Assembly: GCA_021442645.1 (NCBI GenBank)
Contig: JABUSR010000275.1
Span: 1-5,601 of the forward strand
Length of the DNA: 5,601 bases
Direction of reading: 5' to 3'
From: Ruminiclostridium sp.
GTDB lineage: Bacteria > Bacillota > Clostridia > Oscillospirales > Oscillospiraceae
The position numbers and the translations under genes were made by a program. Shown piece by piece: positions 1-5,601 of this stretch. Within the stretch, counting starts at the first letter, position 1, and each line of letters opens with the position of its first letter. The notes beneath the pieces are model-generated. The model saw only the letters and a program-made list of their open reading frames with translations. It did not search any database and was not told the origin of the DNA.

Positions 1-1023
1 TCCGGAATTCCGCTGGATGAGGGCACGCTGAACGCAATCGTAGTCATCCTTATCACTGTGGTTCTGTCCTTTTTTACTCTGATCTTCGGCGAGTTGGTGC
101 CCAAGCGCATCGCCATGCAGAAAGCGGAACCTCTGGCGCTGGCCCTCTCCGGTCTTGTCTCCGGGTTCTCTGTGGTCTTTTCTCCCATCGTCTCTGTCCT
201 CACCATCTGTACCAACCTCATCCTTCGGCTCCTGGGTTTGGATCCCAATGCCGTTGAGGAACACCACAGCAAGGAAGATCTGCAGATGATGGTGGACTGG
301 GGCAGTCAAAAAGGGCTCTTCGATTGCGACACCAAAGAGATTATCAGCCATGCCCTGGCCTTTAATGACATCACCGTGGGAGAATTTTCCACCCATCGCA
401 CCGATATCGATATCCTTTGGACCCACCAGACCACCCAGGACTGGGCCCGTATCATTCTGGACACTCGACACACCCGCTATCCCGTCTGCCACGAGACTGT
501 GGACCAGGTGGTAGGCATCCTAGATGCCCGAGACTTTTTCACAATGCTCACTGCCACCGTGCCAGAGATGTTGGAGGCTCTGGTAAAACCCGCCGCTTTC
601 GTGCTGGAAACCCTCAAAGCTGATCAGCTCTTCAAGCAGATGAAAGGCACCCGGAACTACTATGCCGTGGTGCTGGACCAGCATGGTGGTTTCCGAGGGG
701 TCGTCACCATCCGTGACCTGCTGGAGCAGTTGGTGGGAAGCATCGCCCCCGAGGGAGAGGCCACCTTTATCGAGTCCCTTGGGCCCCACCTCTGGCGGGT
801 CCGAGGCTCCGCTCATCTGGAGGAAGTATCCCGCACACTGGGGGTCTCCCTCCCTCACCACCAGTATGAGACATTCGGTGCCTATGTATTTGGGCTCTAT
901 GGCTCCATCCCCCCGGATGGGGAGACCTTTGCCCTTACCACCGACTCCCTCACCATCCGGGTGGACACCATACAGAACCACAAACTGGTCTCTGCTACTG
1001 TCACCCGGCTGGATCCCTCCTGA
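1..1023 (+). CDS. DUF21/CBS/CorC-HlyC domain membrane protein, 3' part (5' end outside window)
   Basis: The frame is open from the first base, so the GTG at 58 is only an internal codon and the true start lies upstream. The visible 340 residues end at TGA 1021-1023. Two hydrophobic stretches (about residues 12-30 and 45-79) with GELVPKR between them (30-36) are the C-terminal part of a DUF21 membrane domain. Two CBS domains follow, one around HRTD...HTRYPV...VVGILDARDFF (about 130-180) and one around YAVVLDQHGGFRGVVTIRDLLEQLVGSI (about 195-248). A CorC_HlyC domain closes the protein (about 255-335). Full-length relatives are usually near 430 residues, so roughly 90 N-terminal residues are missing. 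Family members (YhdP, TlyC and CorC relatives) are implicated in magnesium or cobalt efflux or resistance, and the 'hemolysin' label is historical. The usual TPRTD at CBS1 reads THRTD here. Exact ion and direction are unknown. A terminator follows 10 nt after the stop, so this gene ends its own transcription unit. Confidence 0.93.
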   Translation, partial: SGIPLDEGTLNAIVVILITVVLSFFTLIFGELVPKRIAMQKAEPLALALSGLVSGFSVVFSPIVSVLTICTNLILRLLGLDPNAVEEHHSKEDLQMMVDWGSQKGLFDCDTKEIISHALAFNDITVGEFSTHRTDIDILWTHQTTQDWARIILDTRHTRYPVCHETVDQVVGILDARDFFTMLTATVPEMLEALVKPAAFVLETLKADQLFKQMKGTRNYYAVVLDQHGGFRGVVTIRDLLEQLVGSIAPEGEATFIESLGPHLWRVRGSAHLEEVSRTLGVSLPHHQYETFGAYVFGLYGSIPPDGETFALTTDSLTIRVDTIQNHKLVSATVTRLDPS

Positions 1024-1033
1024 CATCTACCTT

Positions 1034-1060
1034 AAGGCTTCCTGTAGAGGAAGCCTTTTT
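1034..1060 (+). terminator. Intrinsic terminator after the DUF21/CBS gene
   Basis: AAGGCTTCC (1034-1042) pairs perfectly with GGAAGCCTT (1049-1057). An extra T1043-A1048 pair leaves a GTAG tetraloop. Five T residues (1056-1060) close the structure, the first two lying inside the stem. It begins 10 nt after the upstream stop codon, so it should separate that gene from the prfC operon. Confidence 0.88.
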
Positions 1061-1093
1061 CCTGCTGACGCCCGGGCAATGGGGCTTTTTCTC

Positions 1094-1122
1094 TTGCGAT
1101 TTGCCCCCCACCATGGTAAAAT
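1094..1122 (+). promoter_or_regulatory. Sigma-A-type promoter with extended -10, upstream of prfC
   Basis: TTGCGA (1094-1099) is followed by a 17-nt spacer and TAAAAT (1117-1122), with TG at 1114-1115 giving the extended -10 form TGnTAAAAT. Transcription would begin near 1129-1130, leaving a leader of about 35 nt that still contains the ribosome binding site at 1149-1157. The placement between an upstream terminator and prfC supports it. A TATAAT at 1141-1146 has no matching -35 element and is probably just leader sequence. Confidence 0.72.
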
Positions 1123-1148
1123 ATGATGTTACACTATCTATATAATCC

Positions 1149-1157
1149 AGAGGAGGT
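1149..1157 (+). promoter_or_regulatory. Ribosome binding site that fixes the prfC start at TTG 1165
   Basis: AGAGGAGGT is a near-perfect Shine-Dalgarno sequence ending 7 nt before TTG 1165-1167. It lies inside the extended reading frame that would begin at ATG 1123, which has no comparable site and sits on the promoter -10 region. It therefore argues for the TTG start. Confidence 0.85.
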
Positions 1158-1164
1158 ATTTCCT

Positions 1165-2772
1165 TTGCCTAAATACGAATCCGAGATAAAACGCAGACGG
1201 ACATTCGCCATCATCTCCCACCCGGACGCAGGTAAGACTACCCTGACAGAAAAATTTCTTCTCTACGGCGGCGCCATCGCCCAGGCCGGACAGGTCAAGG
1301 GCAAGAAGAATGCGCGTGCCGCCGTCTCCGACTGGATGGAGATTGAAAAACAGCGCGGCATCTCCGTCACCTCGTCCGTCCTTCAGTTCCAGTATGACGG
1401 CTTCTGCATCAACATTCTGGATACCCCCGGACACCAGGACTTCTCTGAAGACACCTACCGCACCCTCATGGCCGCTGACTCCGCTGTGATGGTCATCGAC
1501 GCCGCCAAAGGCGTGGAGGCCCAGACGAGGAAGTTGTTCAAGGTCTGTGTCCTGCGGGACATCCCCATCTTCACCTTTATCAACAAGATGGACCGAGAGT
1601 CCCGGGATTCTTTTGAACTTTGCGAGGAAATTGAAAAGGAGCTCGGCATCGAGACCTACCCCGTCAACTGGCCTATCGGCTCCGGCAAGGAGTTTATGGG
1701 GGTCTATGACCGGGCTGCGGGGGAGATTATCCATTTCTCCTCCAACACCAACGCCAAAAAATCCGGTTCTACCAAGATTGACCTGGACGATCCCATCCTG
1801 GTGGACATGCTGGGTCAGAGTAAACGGGACCAACTGCTGGATGAGATCGAGCTTCTGGACGGTGCCTCTTCCGACTTCGACCTGGAGCGAGTCCGCCATG
1901 GCCAGCTCTCTCCGGTATTCTTTGGTTCCGCCCTTACTAATTTCGGCGTAGAGCCCTTCCTGGAGGACTTTCTACGGATGACTACCCCTCCTCTTCCCCG
2001 CATGGCCCACGGCCAGCAGATTGATTCCATGGAAGACGACTTCTCTGCCTTTGTCTTCAAGATTCAGGCCAATATGAACAAGGCGCACCGGGATCGCATC
2101 GCCTTCATGAGAGTGTGTTCCGGACGCTTTGACGCCGACCGGGAGGTTTTCCATGTCCAAGGCAAAAAAAAGCTGAAGCTCTCCCGGCCTCAGCAGCTTA
2201 TGGCCGCCGAACGGGAGATCATCGAAGAAGCCTACGCAGGGGATATCATCGGTGTTTTTGATCCGGGCATCTTCTCTATTGGAGACACTCTCTGTGCCCC
2301 TGGCAAAAAGTTCCGCTTTGACCCCATCCCCACCTTTGCCCCCGAGCACTTCGCTCGGGTCCGCCCAGTAGATACCATGAAACGCAAGCAGTTCCTCAAG
2401 GGCGCAGAGCAAATCGCTCTGGAGGGCGCTATCCAAATCTTCAAAATCCCCTACACTGGCATGGAAGAAGTCATCGTAGGCGTAGTGGGCACCCTCCAGT
2501 TCGATGTGTTCCAGTACCGTCTGCGCAGTGAGTACAATGTGGAGATTCGCATGGACACGCTCCCCTATGAGTACCTCCGCTGGATTAAGGAACCCGAGGA
2601 GTTCCATGAAACCGACCTCGTCCTGGGCAACGACACCAAGCTGGTTGAGGACTACAAGGGAAACAAGCTGCTCCTTTTCTCCTCCTTCTGGTCCATCAAG
2701 TGGGTCTCCGACCACAATCCTCAGTTGGTTCTCACCGAGTTCAACGAAAAGAACCGTGAAGATGAGGACTGA
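1165..2772 (+). CDS. prfC: Peptide chain release factor 3 (RF3), translational GTPase
   Basis: RF3 is a cytoplasmic ribosome-associated GTPase that removes RF1 or RF2 from the ribosome after peptide release. From TTG 1165 the protein has 535 residues, close to the 529 of E. coli RF3. The G-domain motifs are in order: P-loop SHPDAGKTT (18-26), switch I RGISVTS (64-70), DTPGH (86-90), NKMD (140-143) and GSAL (254-257). The histidine of DTPGH is present as expected for an active translational GTPase. The 'EIEKQRGISVTSSV' type switch I and the C-terminal half, including the TLQFDVFQYRLRSEY stretch, distinguish RF3 from EF-G, TetM and LepA. An in-frame ATG at 1123 would add 14 residues (MMLHYLYNPEEVFP) unlike family N-termini and without a ribosome binding site, so I reject it. 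It is the first gene of a probable operon with udk 53 nt downstream. The stop is TGA followed by C. Confidence 0.96.
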   Translation: MPKYESEIKRRRTFAIISHPDAGKTTLTEKFLLYGGAIAQAGQVKGKKNARAAVSDWMEIEKQRGISVTSSVLQFQYDGFCINILDTPGHQDFSEDTYRTLMAADSAVMVIDAAKGVEAQTRKLFKVCVLRDIPIFTFINKMDRESRDSFELCEEIEKELGIETYPVNWPIGSGKEFMGVYDRAAGEIIHFSSNTNAKKSGSTKIDLDDPILVDMLGQSKRDQLLDEIELLDGASSDFDLERVRHGQLSPVFFGSALTNFGVEPFLEDFLRMTTPPLPRMAHGQQIDSMEDDFSAFVFKIQANMNKAHRDRIAFMRVCSGRFDADREVFHVQGKKKLKLSRPQQLMAAEREIIEEAYAGDIIGVFDPGIFSIGDTLCAPGKKFRFDPIPTFAPEHFARVRPVDTMKRKQFLKGAEQIALEGAIQIFKIPYTGMEEVIVGVVGTLQFDVFQYRLRSEYNVEIRMDTLPYEYLRWIKEPEEFHETDLVLGNDTKLVEDYKGNKLLLFSSFWSIKWVSDHNPQLVLTEFNEKNREDED

Positions 2773-2825
2773 CTCCTTCTGCCCCATACCCTGACATTAC
2801 CTTTATACAGAGGAGGCACCCAACT

Positions 2826-3461
2826 ATGAACCCCCTGATCATTGGAATCGCCGGCGGCACCGGCTCCGGTAAGACCACCCTGGTAAATCGGTTAAAGGAA
2901 CAGTTTGGCGACGCAATCAGCGTCTTGGATCACGACAGTTACTATACCGCCCACCATGATCTCTCCCTAGAGGAGCGGATGGAACTCAATTATGACCACC
3001 CGGCCTCCTTTGATACCGACCGGATGATTCAGGACCTGGAGGATCTTCGGTCCGGGAAGACTATCCAGGTCCCCATCTACGACTACACCACCTTGGACCA
3101 ACTGGAAGTGACCAGGGAGGTCTCCCCTAACAAAGTCATCCTAGTGGAGGGCATCCTGATCTTCGACAACAAGGCCCTCCGGGACCTCATGGACATCAAG
3201 CTCTTCGTGGACACGGACGCCGATGTTCGGGTCCTGCGCCGCATTCACCGGGATGTAACCCAGTGGGGCCGCACGATGGACGCCGCGATGGAGCAATACC
3301 TCACCACCGTCAAGCCCATGCACGAGCAATTCGTGGAGCCCTCCAAACGCTACGCCGATATTATTATCCCCGAGGGCGGAAAAAACACCGTAGCCCTCAT
3401 GCTCATCATGCAGCGCATCGCCTACCATATCGAGAGAGGCGATATCGTATCCCAACAGTGA
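2826..3461 (+). CDS. udk: Uridine kinase (uridine/cytidine salvage)
   Basis: The product phosphorylates uridine and cytidine to UMP and CMP in cytoplasmic pyrimidine salvage. It has 211 residues (E. coli Udk has 213). Visible motifs are the P-loop GGTGSGKT (10-17), the substrate-side segment DHDSYY (35-40), NYDHPASFD (55-63), PIYDYTT (83-89), Walker-B-like VILVEGI (104-110), the lid segment RRIHRD (138-143) and EPSKRYADIIIPEGG (171-185). ATG 2826 is preceded by AGAGGAGG (2809-2816) with 9 nt spacing. The lid reads RDVTQWGR (142-149), whereas the family normally has RDxxxRGR, so a conserved arginine is tryptophan (W147, codon TGG). IPEGG also replaces the common PRGG. P-loop NTPase relatives such as phosphoribulokinase are possible in principle, but length and motif order fit Udk. 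It lies between prfC (53 nt upstream) and the flavoprotein gene (27 nt downstream), probably in one transcript. Confidence 0.94.
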   Translation: MNPLIIGIAGGTGSGKTTLVNRLKEQFGDAISVLDHDSYYTAHHDLSLEERMELNYDHPASFDTDRMIQDLEDLRSGKTIQVPIYDYTTLDQLEVTREVSPNKVILVEGILIFDNKALRDLMDIKLFVDTDADVRVLRRIHRDVTQWGRTMDAAMEQYLTTVKPMHEQFVEPSKRYADIIIPEGGKNTVALMLIMQRIAYHIERGDIVSQQ

Positions 3462-3488
3462 CCGCCAAAGCAGAAAGGAGGCGTCCAC

Positions 3489-3986
3489 ATGTTAAACCGC
3501 CCTATCCGCCGGAAGGACCGGCAACTTCCCTCAGAGGAGGCTCTGTCCATCCTGAAGTCCGGGGCCTATGGCGTCCTGTCCGTGGCCGACGCTAAGGGTT
3601 GGCCCTACGGCGTCCCCGTAAACTACATCGTGCTGGACGGCAACATTTATCTTCACTGCGCCAAAAAAGCCGCTATCATGGAGATTATCTCCCTAAACGA
3701 CAAGGTTTGCTTCACTGTTGTGACTAACCACCAACTGGTTCCCGAACACATCACCGCCCTTTATGAGAGCGTCATCGTTTTCGGTCATGCCGCCGCCGTC
3801 ACCGAGGAAGCGGAACGGCACCTGGTATTGGAGGGGCTCATTGACATTCTGGCCGACGTCTCCCCGGAGATTCGCACCGGGTACATCGAAAAGAAAGGGG
3901 ACAACACCGGCCTGGTCCGCATCATCCCTGCCAAAATCACCGGCAAGGCCAGCCGGGCCTATGTACCCGTCACCGAACGAATGTAA
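3489..3986 (+). CDS. Pyridoxamine 5'-phosphate oxidase-fold protein, NimA-like family
   Basis: This 165-residue protein matches the small split-barrel flavin-binding family that includes NimA (5-nitroimidazole resistance proteins) and many uncharacterised clostridial members. The visible family pattern is N-terminal RPIRRKDRQL (4-13), GVLSVADAKGWPYGVPVNY (28-46), the strand and histidine stretch IYLHCAKKAAIMEII (53-67, His56), VCFTVV (73-78), YESVIVFG (92-99) and a C-terminal IIPAKITGKASR (145-156). His56 corresponds by pattern to the conserved histidine of the YFHxA motif in the family. Fold membership is firm. The substrate is unknown, the cofactor could be FMN, heme or none, and true pyridoxamine phosphate oxidase activity is unlikely. 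ATG 3489 follows AGAAAGGAGG (3472-3481) by 7 nt. The gene is 27 nt after udk in the same frame and has no promoter of its own that I can see, so it is probably the last gene of the prfC operon. Confidence 0.88.
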   Translation: MLNRPIRRKDRQLPSEEALSILKSGAYGVLSVADAKGWPYGVPVNYIVLDGNIYLHCAKKAAIMEIISLNDKVCFTVVTNHQLVPEHITALYESVIVFGHAAAVTEEAERHLVLEGLIDILADVSPEIRTGYIEKKGDNTGLVRIIPAKITGKASRAYVPVTERM

Positions 3987-4003
3987 CACTCCCCGGCCTG
4001 GGG

Positions 4004-4032
4004 TTGCAATTCCTGCGCCCCGGCGATATAAT
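4004..4032 (+). promoter_or_regulatory. Near-consensus sigma-A promoter of asnS
   Basis: TTGCAA (4004-4009) and a perfect TATAAT (4027-4032) are separated by 17 nt. Transcription would start near 4039, giving an asnS leader of about 42 nt. The promoter begins 17 nt after the stop of the upstream flavoprotein gene, so asnS can be transcribed independently. The seven-base word CCCCGGC occurs twice around it, at 3991-3997 just before the -35 and at 4018-4024 in the spacer. A hairpin CCCC-GGCCT-GGGG (3991-4003) just before the -35 lacks a T-run and is not a convincing terminator. Confidence 0.85.
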
Positions 4033-4064
4033 AAGTTATTATTCTCTATAAACACTATCCTCTG

Positions 4065-4070
4065 AAAGGA
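4065..4070 (+). promoter_or_regulatory. Ribosome binding site that fixes the asnS start at ATG 4081
   Basis: AAAGGA is weaker than the other sites in the window and sits 10 nt before ATG 4081. The in-frame TTG at 4072 is only 1 nt beyond it, too close to be used, so I choose the ATG. The modest match contrasts with the AGAGGAGG sites of prfC and udk. Confidence 0.7.
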
Positions 4071-4080
4071 ATTGAACGAT

Positions 4081-5472
4081 ATGCAACGCACGGAAATTGC
4101 CCGCATCTTTGCGGATATGGAGCAGTTGGGTGGTCAGGCTGTGACTGTCTGCGGCTGGGTCCGCACCATCCGCGACATGAAAAACTTCGCCTTTATCGAG
4201 CTCAACGATGGCTCCTGCTTTAAGAGCATCCAGATTGTCTTTGACAGCGCCTTGGAGAACTACAAGGAGATTGCCAAGCAGAACGTGGGTGCTGCCCTGG
4301 AAATCCAGGGCACAGTCATCCTGACCCCTGATGCCAAGCAGCCTTTGGAGATAAAAGCTTCCGCTATCCGAGTGGAAGGTCCTTCCGCCCCCGATTATCC
4401 TCTGCAGAAAAAGCGCCACGGCGTGGAGTTCCTGCGCACAGTGGCCCACCTGCGGCCCAGAACCAACCTGTTCTCTGCCGCCTTCCGTGTGCGCTCCGTG
4501 GCTGCCTTCGCCATCCACGAGTTCTTCCAGCAGAACGGCTTCGTCTATGTTCACACCCCGATTATCACCGGTTCCGACTGTGAGGGCGCCGGCGAGATGT
4601 TCCGGGTCACCACCATGGATCCTGATGCCCTGCCCCGGACCGAGGACGGCCAGGTCGACTATTCTCAGGACTTTTTTGGTAAGCCTGTGAGCCTCACCGT
4701 CTCCGGTCAGCTCAATGCGGAGAACTTCGCCATGGCCTTTGGCAATGTTTACACTTTCGGCCCCACCTTCCGCGCTGAAAACTCCAACACACAGCGTCAC
4801 GCCGCCGAGTTTTGGATGATTGAGCCGGAAATGGCCTTCTGTGACCTGGAAGGCGACATGAACGTGGCCGAAGCAATGATCAAGTATATCATCAACACTG
4901 TTCTGGAGCGCTGCCCTCAAGAGATGCAGTTCTTCAACTCCTTCGTAGACAAAGGCCTGCTGGAGCGCCTGGAGCATGTGGCCAACTCTAACTTTGGCCG
5001 GGTCTCCTACACCGAAGCCGTTGAGATTCTGAAAAAGAACAACGACAAGTTCGACTTCAAGGTGGAGTGGGGCACTGACCTGCAGACCGAGCACGAGCGT
5101 TACCTCACGGAGCAGGTCTTCCGTCGTCCCGTCTTTGTCACCGACTACCCCAAAGACATCAAGGCCTTCTATATGCGCCTGAATGATGACGGTAAGACTG
5201 TGGCCGCTACCGACTGCCTGGTGCCCGGCATCGGCGAGATTATCGGCGGCTCCCAGCGCGAAGAGCGTATGGATGTCCTGGAAGCCCGCATCAAAGAGCT
5301 GGGTATGGATCCCACCGACTACGCTGCCTACCTGGACCTGCGTCGGTACGGTTCCTGTAAGCATGCCGGCTTCGGACTGGGCTTTGAACGCATGGTCATG
5401 TACCTCACCGGCATTGCTAACATCCGCGACGTCCTGCCCCATCCCAGAACTGTAGGCTCCGCTGAGTTCTGA
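4081..5472 (+). CDS. asnS: Asparaginyl-tRNA synthetase (class II)
   Basis: The enzyme charges tRNA-Asn with asparagine in the cytoplasm. From ATG 4081 it has 463 residues, matching the usual 466 of E. coli AsnRS. The N-terminal OB-fold anticodon-binding domain spans about residues 1-100 (VTVCGWVRTIRDMKNFAFIELNDG). The class II core follows, with the motif 1 region about 124-162 (LRPRTNLFSAAFRVRSV, then YVHTPIITGSDCEGAGEMF), motif 2 at 226-253 (FGPTFRAENSNTQRH, then EFWMIEPEMAF) and motif 3 at 430-442 (GFGLGFERMVMYL), ending in NIRDVLPHPRTVGSAEF. The compact size and PRT near the C-terminus fit AsnRS rather than bacterial AspRS, which carries a large insertion. An intact asnS implies direct tRNA-Asn charging, so the amidotransferase route is not needed for this tRNA, although gatCAB could still serve tRNA-Gln. 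It is a single-gene unit with its own promoter and terminator. The leader is too short for a T-box. Confidence 0.97.
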   Translation: MQRTEIARIFADMEQLGGQAVTVCGWVRTIRDMKNFAFIELNDGSCFKSIQIVFDSALENYKEIAKQNVGAALEIQGTVILTPDAKQPLEIKASAIRVEGPSAPDYPLQKKRHGVEFLRTVAHLRPRTNLFSAAFRVRSVAAFAIHEFFQQNGFVYVHTPIITGSDCEGAGEMFRVTTMDPDALPRTEDGQVDYSQDFFGKPVSLTVSGQLNAENFAMAFGNVYTFGPTFRAENSNTQRHAAEFWMIEPEMAFCDLEGDMNVAEAMIKYIINTVLERCPQEMQFFNSFVDKGLLERLEHVANSNFGRVSYTEAVEILKKNNDKFDFKVEWGTDLQTEHERYLTEQVFRRPVFVTDYPKDIKAFYMRLNDDGKTVAATDCLVPGIGEIIGGSQREERMDVLEARIKELGMDPTDYAAYLDLRRYGSCKHAGFGLGFERMVMYLTGIANIRDVLPHPRTVGSAEF

Positions 5473-5494
5473 TTTTCTAACGCAAGATACAAAG

Positions 5495-5530
5495 CGACCG
5501 CTCTGGAATAACCCGGAACGGTCGTTTTTT
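5495..5530 (+). terminator. Intrinsic terminator after asnS
   Basis: CGACCG (5495-5500) pairs with CGGTCG (5519-5524). After a single C-A mismatch the stem continues with TCTGG (5502-5506) against CCGGA (5513-5517), including one G-T wobble, and the loop is AATAAC (5507-5512). A run of six T follows (5525-5530). It begins 23 nt after the asnS stop codon. Confidence 0.88.
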
Positions 5531-5601
5531 CTATTTGCTTCAATATTACGCCGGATAAGGGCATTCATACTGAAATCCGATTAAAACAAGACAAGAATTG
5601 G

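Noticed and set aside
1070..1090. A possible second terminator GCCC-loop-GGGC followed by TTTTT
   Set aside because: The stem is only 4 bp with an 8-nt loop. It could be a weak backup to the upstream terminator, but I cannot support it as a separate feature.
662..1126. A plus-strand frame overlapping the end of the DUF21/CBS gene and crossing the terminator
   Set aside because: It is an off-frame shadow with low-complexity composition, crosses the 1034-1060 terminator, and overlaps a clear CorC_HlyC domain.
1138..2787. Two long minus-strand open frames (1138-1899 and 1972-2787) antisense to prfC
   Set aside because: Both are codon-aligned mirror images of prfC, explained by the same avoidance of TTA, CTA and TCA. 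Their translations show no known motif.
3459..3461. The udk TGA as a selenocysteine codon
   Set aside because: Udk ends at the family's usual length, the next gene has its own strong ribosome binding site, and I see no SECIS-like hairpin immediately after the TGA.
3141..3488. Minus-strand open frame antisense to udk
   Set aside because: It is codon-aligned with udk, has no recognisable domain, and udk motifs fully explain the sequence.
3991..4005. Hairpin CCCC-GGCCT-GGGG as a terminator for the prfC operon
   Set aside because: It has a 4-bp stem, only two T residues follow, and it abuts the asnS -35 element. The operon end is therefore unassigned and may read through into asnS.
4039..5568. 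A long minus-strand open frame of about 509 codons antisense to asnS
   Set aside because: Its codon boundaries coincide with those of asnS, so it stays open simply because asnS avoids TTA, CTA and TCA codons. It has no recognisable domain and asnS is unambiguous.
5531..5601. Possible promoter or gene start in the last 71 bases
   Set aside because: TTGCTT at 5535-5540 has no acceptable -10 at proper spacing, and no start codon with a ribosome binding site is visible before the window ends.

Overview
The window looks like an ordinary chromosomal housekeeping segment from a mid-GC member of the Firmicutes, most likely the Clostridia/Oscillospiraceae group (relatives of Flavonifractor, Oscillibacter or Intestinimonas). 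That placement is an inference from the protein families, the very strong AGAGGAGG-type ribosome binding sites, GC-rich third codon positions and sigma-A-like promoters. No 16S gene or other taxonomic marker is present to confirm it. All recognisable genes lie on the + strand.

Layout. (1) Positions 1-1023 hold the 3' part of a membrane protein of the DUF21-CBS-CorC/HlyC family, cut by the left window edge and closed by a strong intrinsic terminator (1034-1060). (2) A new promoter (1094-1122) starts a probable three-gene operon: prfC (release factor 3, TTG start at 1165), udk (uridine kinase, 2826-3461) and a small NimA-like pyridoxamine-5'-phosphate-oxidase-fold flavoprotein (3489-3986). The gaps are 53 and 27 nt, with no terminator between the genes. 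(3) A near-consensus promoter (4004-4032) drives asnS (asparaginyl-tRNA synthetase, 4081-5472) from a leader of only about 40 nt, and an intrinsic terminator follows (5495-5530). (4) The last 71 bases (5531-5601) hold nothing I can assign. No uncovered stretch exceeds 300 bases.

How the genes fit together. prfC (termination-factor recycling) and asnS (tRNA charging) are translation genes, udk is pyrimidine salvage, and the NimA-like protein is probably a flavin- or heme-binding redox protein of unknown substrate. The linkage looks like housekeeping clustering rather than a single pathway. I see no mobile element, CRISPR array, RNA gene, defence system or other novel system. The most unusual observations are small. 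The stop codons of prfC and udk are both TGA followed by C. Readthrough of the prfC stop would end exactly on the udk start codon (ATGA), and readthrough of the udk stop would fuse Udk in frame to the downstream flavoprotein. In addition, Udk carries a tryptophan where the family's RD-x3-RGR lid motif has an arginine.
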